NCBI GenBank assembly: GCA_963779685.1
Contig: CAVZZG010000003.1
Location: forward strand, 2,294,001-2,358,000
Length of the DNA: 64,000 nt
DNA from: CAVZZG01 sp963779685
GTDB lineage: Bacteria > Actinomycetota > Thermoleophilia > Gaiellales > F1-60-MAGs149
Reading direction: 5' to 3'
Part shown: in pieces, positions 25,735 through 32,931 of the stretch
Position numbering within the stretch: the stretch's first letter is position 1
How the letters are laid out: each line of letters opens with the position of its first letter
Notes under the pieces: model-generated
What the model was told of the DNA's origin: nothing
The model's input: only the letters and a program-made list of their open reading frames with translations
The model's database searches: none
Program-made: the position numbers and the translations under genes

Positions 25735-26446
25735 TCAGCCGTTCCAGCTGTCGAACTCGAGGTACGTGAAGCCGGTGTCGGGACCGGTATCGCCGACGCC
25801 GAAGTTGAAGCCGACGCCGGGCAGGCCGTCGCTGTACACGTCGTCGGTCGCGGTGATGACCGCGACACCGTTGATGTAGCCCGTCAGCACGTTGCCGATG
25901 GCGGTCGCCTCCACGACGTCGCCGGTCTTGACGCCGTACTGCGGGCCGATGTGCTTCTGCAGCGACGTCCAGTCGCTTGATCTTGCCGTTCCAGCGCACG
26001 ATCTCCGCGTAGCCGAGGTCGTTCGTGAGGCAGCGGAAGAAGATCTCGTACCCGCGGCACCAGTTCGGCTCGATCACCGTGCGCAGCCGGATCTCGACCT
26101 CCTGGAACCACTCGTCGGTCGGGTTGTCGGCCACGACCACGCCCTTGCCGTACTGGTTCGTGCCCCAGTCGCCCTTGATCACGGCGGTCGGGTCGTCGTA
26201 GTCGCCCTCGGGTGCTGCCGCGTCCGAGGTGCCGGCACCGAGCGAGGCCTGCTCGGCCCGCTTCTCGGCCTCGTTCATGCGGGTCGGACCGCCGTGGATC
26301 CTCCCGTTGCTCGTCACGACGTCGGCCCAGTCGATGCCGTCGGTGAGGCCGTTGAGCCAGATGCCACCTTCCGAGACAGGACTCTCGTCGTGCTCGAAAT
26401 GGCTCGAGTACGTCTTCACGGAGGTGTGCGCAGGCAAGTCGGGCAT
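25735..26446 (-). CDS. LamG/3-keto-disaccharide hydrolase-like protein, frame broken near 25977
   Basis: Start ATG 26446 with AAGGAG upstream; no signal peptide. The first part reads SSHFEHDESPVSEGG, IKGDWGTNQYGKGVV and EIFFRCLTNDLGYAEIVRWNGK. The frame then shifts. In the next frame the sequence continues SDWTSLQKHIGPQYG, NVLTGYINGVAV and GLPGVGFNFG to a stop at 25735. Removing one T near 25977 gives a 236-residue concanavalin-like (LamG/DUF1080-type) domain with the usual NG-x-x-V and GxPGxGF strands. These domains bind or cleave carbohydrates; the catalytic role here is unknown. The uncorrected frame would end in Arg-rich nonsense. Confidence 0.75.
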
Positions 26447-26548
26447 TCGCGGGCTCCTTGGTCGGCAGGTCGAGAACGGCAGTCGGCCGTAACGGCCGAG
26501 AATAGACCAGACGCCGCTCACGACGTCGTCGGCGACCGTTCCCGCCGG

Positions 26549-27166
26549 TCAGGAGCGCAGGACGAGGCGCCCCAGCGTCGTGGCGAGCCAGTCGGCGTAG
26601 CGATCGGCGGGCAGGCCTGCCTCGTCCACGAGACGCAGGTAGGTGGCGTCGCTCGCGACGGCGAACACCGTGGCGGCCGCGTCGCCCGGTGTCAGATCCG
26701 CTCGCAGCAGCCCGGCCTCGTGAAGCCGGTCGGTCATGGAGCCCATCATCTGCCGCAGCCGCTCGTGAGCCCCGTCCCGCAGGGGGCGCAGGTCCGCGTC
26801 CAGCGTCGCGGCGCCCTCGCCGACCGCGATCAGCCGCGCGGCGCGCGCCATCACGGCCGCGTTGAACTCGGCAAAGCGGCCGAGCATCTCCGCGGGCGGT
26901 GCCGCGAGAACCTGGGCCGGACCCAGCGTCTCGCGGATCGCGCCGAGAATACAGGCGTCGAGGAGCGAGGCCTTGTTCGCGAAGGCGACGTAGACCGTTG
27001 CGTCCGACACGCCGGCGGCGGCCGCGACCGCGTGGATGCTCGTTCGCGCGTAGCCCAGCCGGACGAAGAGTTCCTCCGCCGCCTGGCAGATGCGCCGCCG
27101 GGTCGCGATCGCCGCAGCGCGCCGCCCGGGCGCGTCGTACGGGCGCCGCTTGACCGGTTCATCCAT
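26549..27166 (-). CDS. TetR-family transcriptional repressor
   Basis: 205 residues. The N-terminal DNA-binding domain is standard TetR: RRRICQAAEELFVRLGYART, then VAAAAGVSDATVYVAFANKASLL (helix-turn-helix, residues ~23-68). The C-terminal ligand domain is variable, as expected. The gene is divergent from the LanB-like gene, and a perfect palindrome between them covers the predicted -10 boxes. The repressor therefore probably controls both itself and the LanB-like gene, responding to an unknown ligand. Confidence 0.9.
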   Translation of the reverse strand: MDEPVKRRPYDAPGRRAAAIATRRRICQAAEELFVRLGYARTSIHAVAAAAGVSDATVYVAFANKASLLDACILGAIRETLGPAQVLAAPPAEMLGRFAEFNAAVMARAARLIAVGEGAATLDADLRPLRDGAHERLRQMMGSMTDRLHEAGLLRADLTPGDAAATVFAVASDATYLRLVDEAGLPADRYADWLATTLGRLVLRS

Positions 27167-27173
27167 AATTGAT

Positions 27174-27188
27174 TAGAGTATAACTCTA
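27174..27188. promoter_or_regulatory. Palindromic operator overlapping divergent -10 boxes (TetR/LanB-like)
   Basis: TAGAGT-ATA-ACTCTA is a perfect 6-bp inverted repeat in a local AT-rich spot. On the minus strand it contains TATACT (27177-27182), ten bases before the TetR ATG; on the plus strand it contains TATAAC upstream of the GGGAGG and GTG of the LanB-like gene. A repressor bound here would block both promoters. Confidence 0.7.
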
Positions 27189-27210
27189 CTCAACCTGATG
27201 GGAGGCGCTC

Positions 27211-29157
27211 GTGATCGACCAGGCGCCCACGATGATCGACCGCGATGTCGCACCCTCCGAGCACGTCCCGCTGGGCGGCGATTGGAGCCTCTGGCGCGAC
27301 GCTGCCGTCCGCAGCGCCGGGTTCCCCGTTTCCGGCCTCGACGCGTTCGGGCCGGGTGACGAGCCAACGCGGCTCCGCGCGGTTGCGCGCGACGCCGACT
27401 TCCAGGAGGCGGTGACCTGGCAGAACCCCGCCGCGCTCGACAACGCCGTCCTGAAGCTCGCCTCGGCGGCCGAGTCGAAGCCGGACGTGGCACGGCGACG
27501 CGAGGCGGTCGTGGCGAGCTACTGGCAGCGGTACGCGGCCAAGAACGACACCATCGGCTTCTTCGGACCGCTCGCATGGGCCCGGGTCGACGAATCCGGC
27601 CCGCGCCTGGTCATGCGCTCTGACGCGCTCATCCGCGAGCGTAGCGTCCACTTCGAGGCGTGGGCCGTCCAGGCGCTCGCGGCGGCCATCGACAGTGGAC
27701 TGGCGATCGCGACTGGCCCCCGGGCGGAGGACGACCTGCGCGCCGCGCTCACCGCCCACGCGGATGCCGGCATCCGTCGACGCGGCCTCGCGGCGCTCGC
27801 ACGGCTCGAGGAGGCACTGGCCGTCGTCGCCGCGGCGCCGCCCGCCACGCTGCGCGAGGCGCTGGGCGCGCTGGATGCGACATTCGTCGAGCTGACGGGT
27901 CGCGACCCGGTGCGGAACCACGGCCGAGCGTACGGGGCGCGGACGCTCTCCTACCTCGACTGCATGCGCGATCTCGATGTCACCATCGGTCCGGCGCTGA
28001 TCGCCGACCTCGCGCCGGCCATGCAGACCGTGTTCGAGGCCAGCCGCTGGTTCTGCGGGCGGGTCAACGCGATCGGACGCCGCGTGATTGAGGAGGCGCT
28101 GCCCGACGGCGGGCGAGGCCCCTTCGCACCCGCGCTGGGGGCCGTCCTGCGGTCGCTCATGCAGCCGCCGCCAGCGTTGCTGACCGAGGTCGCAGAACTT
28201 CAGCGCCGGTTCGCATCGCTGCTCGCCGACCCGGACACGACGACCATCGGCGCCCGGTCGGCGACGGTGTTCGCCGACCACGAGCCCGCCTGGCGGTACG
28301 CGACCTACCACTCGATGGACGTGCAACTCGCGGCCCGCGATGCGGCGGCGCTGGCCGAGGGCGACTTCGTCGCGGTGATCGGCGACGTGCATCCCGGCAC
28401 CAACCCGCTCCTCCAGGGCCTGTTCGCCGATCGACACCCGGCGCCGACGAGGCTCGCCCGTACCCTGGCGGACGACCTCGGACCGCGCGTGCCAGGGCTG
28501 CTACCGCCGTGGGGCCCGGGCCTGTCGGTCGATGCGCGGGGCGTGCCGCCGGGTCACGTCGCTGACATCTACATCGCGACCTTGCCCGAGACGCGCGCCC
28601 GCGACGGGCGCCGCACCTGGCTCCCCGAGGAACTGGCCGTCGATGGACAGGACCTGGTCGACCGGACGGGGGAGCTCCGGGTGCCGCTCATCGACGTCTT
28701 CGGGCTACCGATCTTGGTCTCCGGGGTGCGGACCTTCCAGCTGTACGCGGCAGACGCACACGTGCCGCGCGTGACGATCGGGCGCGTCGTCCTGCAACGG
28801 GAGAGCTGGAACGTCCTGCCAGGGGACGTTCCGACGCGGCCGCAGGAGGTCGCCGCGTTCGCCCGCGATCGCGGGATGCCGCGCCGGCTGTTCACGAAAT
28901 CGCCGCTCGAACGGAAGCCGATGTACCTCGACTGCGAGAGCGACGTGCTCGCACGGATCCTCTGCCGACAGGCGCGAGCTGCGGCCGCCGCCGCTCCCAG
29001 CGCTCCGATGCGCTTCAGCGAGATGCTGCCTGCGCCGGACGAGTGCTGGCTGGCCGACCCGGACGGACGCCGGTTCGTCTCGGAGCTGCGCTTCGTCGGG
29101 GTGGACGAACGCCGCCGGGGAAGCCCGCTGAAATCAGTTCTTGAACCAGACCCGTAG
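27211..29157 (+). CDS. LanB-type protein (lantibiotic dehydratase N-terminal domain only), orphan
   Basis: 648 residues from GTG 27211 with GGGAGG upstream. Typical LanB blocks are present: RYAAKNDTIGFFGPLAW (position of the R-x-TPFGLF block), NHGRAYGARTLSYLDC, YHSMDVQLAARDA, and near the end RRLFTKSPLERKPMYLDCES and MRFSEMLPAPDECWLAD. This matches the tRNA-Glu-dependent glutamylation domain of lantibiotic dehydratases. The separate glutamate-elimination domain is absent. Stand-alone versions include split dehydratases and PEARL peptide-aminoacyl-tRNA ligases. No LanC, protease, transporter or precursor peptide gene is adjacent, so the substrate is unknown. It is controlled by the divergent TetR gene. 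Confidence 0.8.
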   Translation: MIDQAPTMIDRDVAPSEHVPLGGDWSLWRDAAVRSAGFPVSGLDAFGPGDEPTRLRAVARDADFQEAVTWQNPAALDNAVLKLASAAESKPDVARRREAVVASYWQRYAAKNDTIGFFGPLAWARVDESGPRLVMRSDALIRERSVHFEAWAVQALAAAIDSGLAIATGPRAEDDLRAALTAHADAGIRRRGLAALARLEEALAVVAAAPPATLREALGALDATFVELTGRDPVRNHGRAYGARTLSYLDCMRDLDVTIGPALIADLAPAMQTVFEASRWFCGRVNAIGRRVIEEALPDGGRGPFAPALGAVLRSLMQPPPALLTEVAELQRRFASLLADPDTTTIGARSATVFADHEPAWRYATYHSMDVQLAARDAAALAEGDFVAVIGDVHPGTNPLLQGLFADRHPAPTRLARTLADDLGPRVPGLLPPWGPGLSVDARGVPPGHVADIYIATLPETRARDGRRTWLPEELAVDGQDLVDRTGELRVPLIDVFGLPILVSGVRTFQLYAADAHVPRVTIGRVVLQRESWNVLPGDVPTRPQEVAAFARDRGMPRRLFTKSPLERKPMYLDCESDVLARILCRQARAAAAAAPSAPMRFSEMLPAPDECWLADPDGRRFVSELRFVGVDERRRGSPLKSVLEPDP

Positions 29158-29838
29158 CGCTCCGATCGCACGGAACCCGTGGCGGAGTGCGCGCTCCAGT
29201 TCCACGCCGGTCTCGTAGCCGACCTGCACGGCAGCGGGCCGGCGCTCCGCCGCCCCGTGCAGCGCGCCCGCCCACGCCTCGTCCTCGTAGCCGGGCGCCG
29301 CGAACAGGTTCGAGATGCCCACGGTGGCATCGCCGAGCGTGAGGACGGCGCCCGCGACGACGGCACCGTCGCCGATGCTTCCGGCGAGCAGGACGATCGA
29401 TCGATCAGCGAGCAGCCCCGGCCGGAAGGGCGACGCGTCCCCCGCCCCGTGGTCGACGGGATCTCCGCTCCAGGCTCGCGCGAAGGCGGCGAGGCCGGTC
29501 TCATCCGTCACCGCCTGCCAGCGCAGGGCCGGGGCGGGAGGAGGATGTGGCTCCCGCGCGATCCAGCTCGCCTCGAACAGCACCACGTACCCGTACGGCG
29601 CCAGGTCGAGCGAGCGGAACGAGTCCTTGATCGATGCGCCGGGGCCGTCATCGATCCGCGCGAGGAGCGCCGTCGGCTCGACGTCCGCGACGAGCGTGAC
29701 CGCGTCCGGATAGAACTCGGGCGTACGCACCCGACTCGTCCAGGCGTCCGGTTCGAGGCGACCGAGGAGCCCGTGGGCGCGGCAGACCGCATCGCACCAG
29801 AGGGCGTTGTCGCGGACAGCGAGGGCGACGTGCTTCAT
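29134..29838 (-). CDS. GNAT-like acetyltransferase-fold protein
   Basis: 234 residues. The fold is suggested by GAVVAGAVLTLGDATVGISNLFA (central strands) followed by AWAGALHGAAERRPAAVQVGYETGVELERALRHGFRAIGALRVW; the last part resembles the closing GNAT helix-strand 'ALRHGFRAIGALRVW'. The first half (residues 1-95) is divergent and might be a second degenerate GNAT unit. Acetyl-CoA-binding Q/RxxGxG/A is not clear, so activity is uncertain. The gene is convergent with the LanB-like gene and overlaps its 3' end by 24 bp, so the two are not one operon. Confidence 0.6.
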   Translation of the reverse strand: MKHVALAVRDNALWCDAVCRAHGLLGRLEPDAWTSRVRTPEFYPDAVTLVADVEPTALLARIDDGPGASIKDSFRSLDLAPYGYVVLFEASWIAREPHPPPAPALRWQAVTDETGLAAFARAWSGDPVDHGAGDASPFRPGLLADRSIVLLAGSIGDGAVVAGAVLTLGDATVGISNLFAAPGYEDEAWAGALHGAAERRPAAVQVGYETGVELERALRHGFRAIGALRVWFKN

Positions 29839-29928
29839 ACCGGCTCTGGGTAGAACTCCGTGAGCAGGTTACCGTCGATCCGCAGGCCTCGTCGTAGCGC
29901 GCGCCCCCGGCAACGGCCGTCGCGGGTG

Positions 29929-29934
29929 TAGGAT
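29929..29934 (+). promoter_or_regulatory. -10 box (TAGGAT), leaderless
   Basis: TAGGAT is followed by seven bases and then the GTG at 29942, with no room for a Shine-Dalgarno sequence. This supports both the start codon and leaderless translation. Confidence 0.6.
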
Positions 29935-29941
29935 CGTTGTC

Positions 29942-30427
29942 GTGGAGGGTTCGACGGCGGCGCCCGTGCTCGATCCGAATGTGGTCGAGTTCATCCACGG
30001 CGGGGTTGCCGTGGGGGTCGCGACGCGTGACGATGACCTGAAACCGGAGTTCGCACGCGGGTGGGGGCCGGAGGTGTCGGCGGACGGCCGGTCTGTGACG
30101 TTGTGCGTGTCAGCGCCCGAGGGGTCGCTGATGCGGGCGAACCTGGAGGGCAACGGAGCGGTTGCGGTCGGGTTCAGTCCCCCGACGATCGCGCGGGCGG
30201 TGCAGGTGAAAGGCGTCGTCACGGGAGTGGTGGCTGAGCCGGGAGCGGCTGATCTGGAGCGGGTGGAGCGGCATGTCCGGGCGTTTGTCGCGGAGGCCAA
30301 GCGAGTCGGCGCCCCGGCAGGGCTCTCCGAGCGCATGTTCCTGCGCCCGGGCCTGGTGACGTTCAGGTTCTCGATCGATGCGGTGTTCGACCAGACCCCG
30401 GGGCCGACGGCGGGTCGCCGCCTGTGA
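29942..30427 (+). CDS. Pyridoxamine 5'-phosphate oxidase-like split-barrel protein
   Basis: 161 residues from a GTG set by the TAGGAT box. The sequence has the split-barrel pattern GGVAVGVATRDDDLKPEFARGW, SVTLCVSAPEG, NGAVAVGFSPP and AVQVKGVVTGV. It probably binds FMN, F420 or heme-like ligands, but no specific residue decides which. It overlaps the next gene by four bases (GTGA), and that gene also begins with a split-barrel domain, so the two proteins probably act together, perhaps as a heterodimer. Confidence 0.75.
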   Translation: MEGSTAAPVLDPNVVEFIHGGVAVGVATRDDDLKPEFARGWGPEVSADGRSVTLCVSAPEGSLMRANLEGNGAVAVGFSPPTIARAVQVKGVVTGVVAEPGAADLERVERHVRAFVAEAKRVGAPAGLSERMFLRPGLVTFRFSIDAVFDQTPGPTAGRRL

Positions 30428-31815
30428 ACGGGCTTTCGGTTCCGCTCGAGGTGATCCGTCCCTGCCTGCAGGGCGTGTTCCCGTCCTGGCTTGTGACGTG
30501 CTCAGCCGAGGGTGTCCCGAACGCCACGATCCTCTCGATCGTCCGCTACGTCGACTTCGAGCGGGTGGCGTTGACCCGCCAGTTCTTCAACAAGACGCGC
30601 GCGAACCTGGACGCGAACCCGCAGGCGCAGGTGATCGTCGTCGATCCCGGGAGCGGCGACCAGTTCGTGCTCGACCTCCGCTACCTGCACACCGAGAGCG
30701 AGGGCGCGATCTTCGACGAGGTCGAGGCGAATCTGGCCGCGGTCGCCTCGCAGATGGGCATGAGCGACGTCTTCCGGCTACGCGGCGTCGACATCCACCG
30801 CGTGCTTCGCTGCGCTGCGTTCGGCGAACCGGCCGCACCGGCGCAAGACCCTGCCGGCGAGCGCGACCCGCTGCCGCTGCTCGACGAGTTCATGCGCCGG
30901 CTCGCGCTCTGCGTCGACTTCGCCGAAGCGGCGCGCGTGGGGCTGGAGACACTCGACGACCTGTTCGGCTTCGCCTACTCGATTCTGCTCACCGCGGACG
31001 AGCGCGGCGACCGGCTGTTCGCGGTCTCCAGCAACGGCTACGTCCCATCGGGCGTGGGAGCCGAGGTGCCGGTCGGCGTCGGCCTGGTCGGGGTGGCGGC
31101 GGAGCGGCGCAGAGTCGTATGCGTCCCGAGCCTCGCGCGCAGCCGGGCGATGAACGCGGCGCTGCAGGACAGCATCCGCCGCAGCGGCGCCGAGCCAGCC
31201 GCGGTCGAGATCGAGCTGCCGGGCCTCGAGCGCGTGCAGAGCGCCGCTGCCATTCCGCTGCTCGCTCATGGCGAGCTGACCGGCGTGCTCTACCTCGAGA
31301 GCGAGCGCCAGGGCGATTTCAGCCCGGGCAGGGAGCGTCTGCTTCGAGTCCTCGGCGGGCAGCTCGCTGCCGCGCTCGCAGTCCTGCAGGCGGATCGCGG
31401 TGAGAGCGGCCCGGCCGAGGCCCCCCTTTCGACGGCGCCGCAGGGCCAGCCGCTCGCGGTCGCCTATTACCAGGCCGACGACAGCGTCTTCGTCGACGAC
31501 GCCTACGTGGTCAAGGGCGTCCCTGGCCGGATCCTGTGGAAGCTCCTGCGCGAGCATGTAGCGGACGGACGCATCTCGTTCACCAACCGGGAGCTGCGGC
31601 TCGACGAGCACCTCGGACTGCCGGCCGGCAACGACAACCTCGAGGCGCGGCTGCTCGTCCTGCGGAAACGCCTCGCCGCACTCGAATGCGGGATCACACT
31701 CGACCGGGTCGACCGCGGCCGGCTCTCGCTCGGCGTCTCGGCGCCGCTGACGCTCGTGGAGGTGCCGACGGCGGGGCCGATGCGCGCCGCTCACCGGCCC
31801 CCAGCGGACGGGTAA
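30424..31815 (+). CDS. Split-barrel (PNPOx-like) plus GAF plus C-terminal winged-helix-like protein
   Basis: 463 residues. Residues 1-140 are a flavin-type split barrel (FPSWLVTCSAEGVPNATI, ALTRQFFNKTRANLDANP, FRLRGVDIHRV). Residues ~155-325 are a GAF sensor domain (GVGLVGVAAERRRVV, AAIPLLAHGELTGVLYLES). The C-terminal ~110 residues contain GRILWKLLREHVADGR, LRLDEHLGLPAGNDNLEARL and GCGITLDRVDRGRL-like spacing, suggesting a winged-helix or transcriptional-regulator C-type fold. The domain order suggests a redox- or ligand-sensing regulator. The start overlaps the preceding split-barrel gene (GTGA). Confidence 0.75.
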   Translation: MNGLSVPLEVIRPCLQGVFPSWLVTCSAEGVPNATILSIVRYVDFERVALTRQFFNKTRANLDANPQAQVIVVDPGSGDQFVLDLRYLHTESEGAIFDEVEANLAAVASQMGMSDVFRLRGVDIHRVLRCAAFGEPAAPAQDPAGERDPLPLLDEFMRRLALCVDFAEAARVGLETLDDLFGFAYSILLTADERGDRLFAVSSNGYVPSGVGAEVPVGVGLVGVAAERRRVVCVPSLARSRAMNAALQDSIRRSGAEPAAVEIELPGLERVQSAAAIPLLAHGELTGVLYLESERQGDFSPGRERLLRVLGGQLAAALAVLQADRGESGPAEAPLSTAPQGQPLAVAYYQADDSVFVDDAYVVKGVPGRILWKLLREHVADGRISFTNRELRLDEHLGLPAGNDNLEARLLVLRKRLAALECGITLDRVDRGRLSLGVSAPLTLVEVPTAGPMRAAHRPPADG

Positions 31816-31849
31816 GCGCAAACTAGGAAAGACGTAGCCACCTCCTAGG

Positions 31850-31872
31850 AGACGCGCGCGGGCTGCGCGTCT
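31850..31872 (+). terminator. Hairpin after the GAF-protein gene
   Basis: AGACGCGC-N7-GCGCGTCT is a perfect 8-bp stem 35 bp past the stop codon, just right of a second palindrome CTCCTAGGAG (31842-31851). No T tract follows. It could also be a regulatory hairpin in the cupin leader. Confidence 0.4.
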
Positions 31873-31915
31873 ACGGTCACAGGGAACCGAACTTCCCCGA
31901 CCCGAAGGGAGCACC

Positions 31916-32422
31916 ATGTCCACGGAAACCGCCCCCAAGCCCTATCGCCTCGCCTCCGGCGAGGGCCTCGCCGACGTCTGGTGGAAGACCGGTCGGATCA
32001 CCGTCAAGGCCGGCCCCGACGAGACCGGCAACGCGTTCTCGCAGTTCGTGGTCGACGACCCTCGCGGCAGCGGGCCGCCGCTCCACGTCCATCACAACGA
32101 GGACGAGACGTTCTACGTCCTCGAGGGCCAGGTCACGATGTTCGTCGGCGGCGAGCGGATCGACATCGAGGCAGGCGACTTCTGCTTCGGCCCGCGCGGC
32201 GTCCCCCACGCCTACCTCGTCCGCTCCGAGCGCGCCCGGATGCTGGTCACGATCAGCCCGTCCGGCTCCGAGCAGCTCTTCGTCTCCCTCGGCGTCCCCG
32301 TCACCGGCGCCGAGCCCCCGACCGACACGGTCATGCCGCCGATGCCCGAGATGGCGCGCCTGTTCGCCGCCTACGGCGCCGAGATCCTCGGCCCGCCGCT
32401 GTCGCTCGGCGACCTGTCCTAG
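31916..32422 (+). CDS. Single-domain cupin protein
   Basis: 168 residues, ATG start with AAGGGAG seven bases upstream. The cupin metal motif is intact: PPLHVHHNEDETFYVLEG (first motif, H-x-H and E) and PRGVPHAYLV (second histidine). Quercetin 2,3-dioxygenase-like and sugar-related cupins share this layout; the reaction cannot be assigned. It stands alone between a hairpin and a 160-bp gap. Confidence 0.85.
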   Translation: MSTETAPKPYRLASGEGLADVWWKTGRITVKAGPDETGNAFSQFVVDDPRGSGPPLHVHHNEDETFYVLEGQVTMFVGGERIDIEAGDFCFGPRGVPHAYLVRSERARMLVTISPSGSEQLFVSLGVPVTGAEPPTDTVMPPMPEMARLFAAYGAEILGPPLSLGDLS

Positions 32423-32583
32423 CGACGAACCAGTCACGACTTGAGCCGGCACTGGCCTCCGACCGGCGGCGGCCAGTGTCGGCTCCGGTCACGCGGGCGC
32501 GGTCCCCGGCAGTCCGAAGCCTCCGCGACCTGCGACAATGGACGAGCGCGCAGATATCTGCCCGCCCCAGGTCGGAGGTCGAC

Positions 32584-32874
32584 ATGGTCGCCAGGACAAC
32601 TCGGTGGGCAGGATCACCCGAAGCGCTCGACAAGTGGGAGGAGCACGTGAACTCCCGCGTGAAGGGCTTTGTCGCTGGTCTTCCGGGAAATACCGGTAGC
32701 GCGTTCCTCATCGACCGCGCCAGCGGTACCGCTCTGACATTGACGTTGTGGGAGACGGAGGAGGCGGCCGCCGAGACTGACAAGTTCGCCGATCAGAGCC
32801 GTGCGAGCACCGTTGAGGCTACGGGAGTCGAGTTGCTCGATCGCGGCAGCTACGCCGTCGTCGCGCAGTCCTGA
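32584..32874 (+). CDS. Small hypothetical protein, antibiotic-monooxygenase-like ferredoxin fold
   Basis: 96 residues from ATG 32584, with GGAGG six bases upstream. The pattern (MVARTTRWAGSPEALDKWEE; then GNTGSAFLIDRASGTALTLTLWE; then ATGVELLDRGSYAVVA) fits a single beta-alpha-beta-beta-alpha-beta unit as in the dimeric alpha/beta-barrel (ABM) superfamily. Members include monooxygenases and stress proteins. No catalytic residue can be named. Confidence 0.65.
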   Translation: MVARTTRWAGSPEALDKWEEHVNSRVKGFVAGLPGNTGSAFLIDRASGTALTLTLWETEEAAAETDKFADQSRASTVEATGVELLDRGSYAVVAQS

Positions 32875-32919
32875 CGATCGCTGGCAGCCCGTTCACGCCA
32901 GGGCGCGGCCCGCACCGGG

Positions 32920-32925
32920 TAGACT
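32920..32925 (+). promoter_or_regulatory. -10 box (TAGACT), leaderless cyclase gene
   Basis: TAGACT, six bases, then the GTG at 32932. It supports this start for the zinc-ribbon/cyclase protein. Confidence 0.6.
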
Positions 32926-32931
32926 CGATCC

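Noticed and set aside
29134..29838. GNAT-like gene as part of the LanB-like operon
   Set aside because: It is convergent with and overlaps the 3' end of the LanB-like gene, so co-transcription from the TetR-controlled promoter is not possible.
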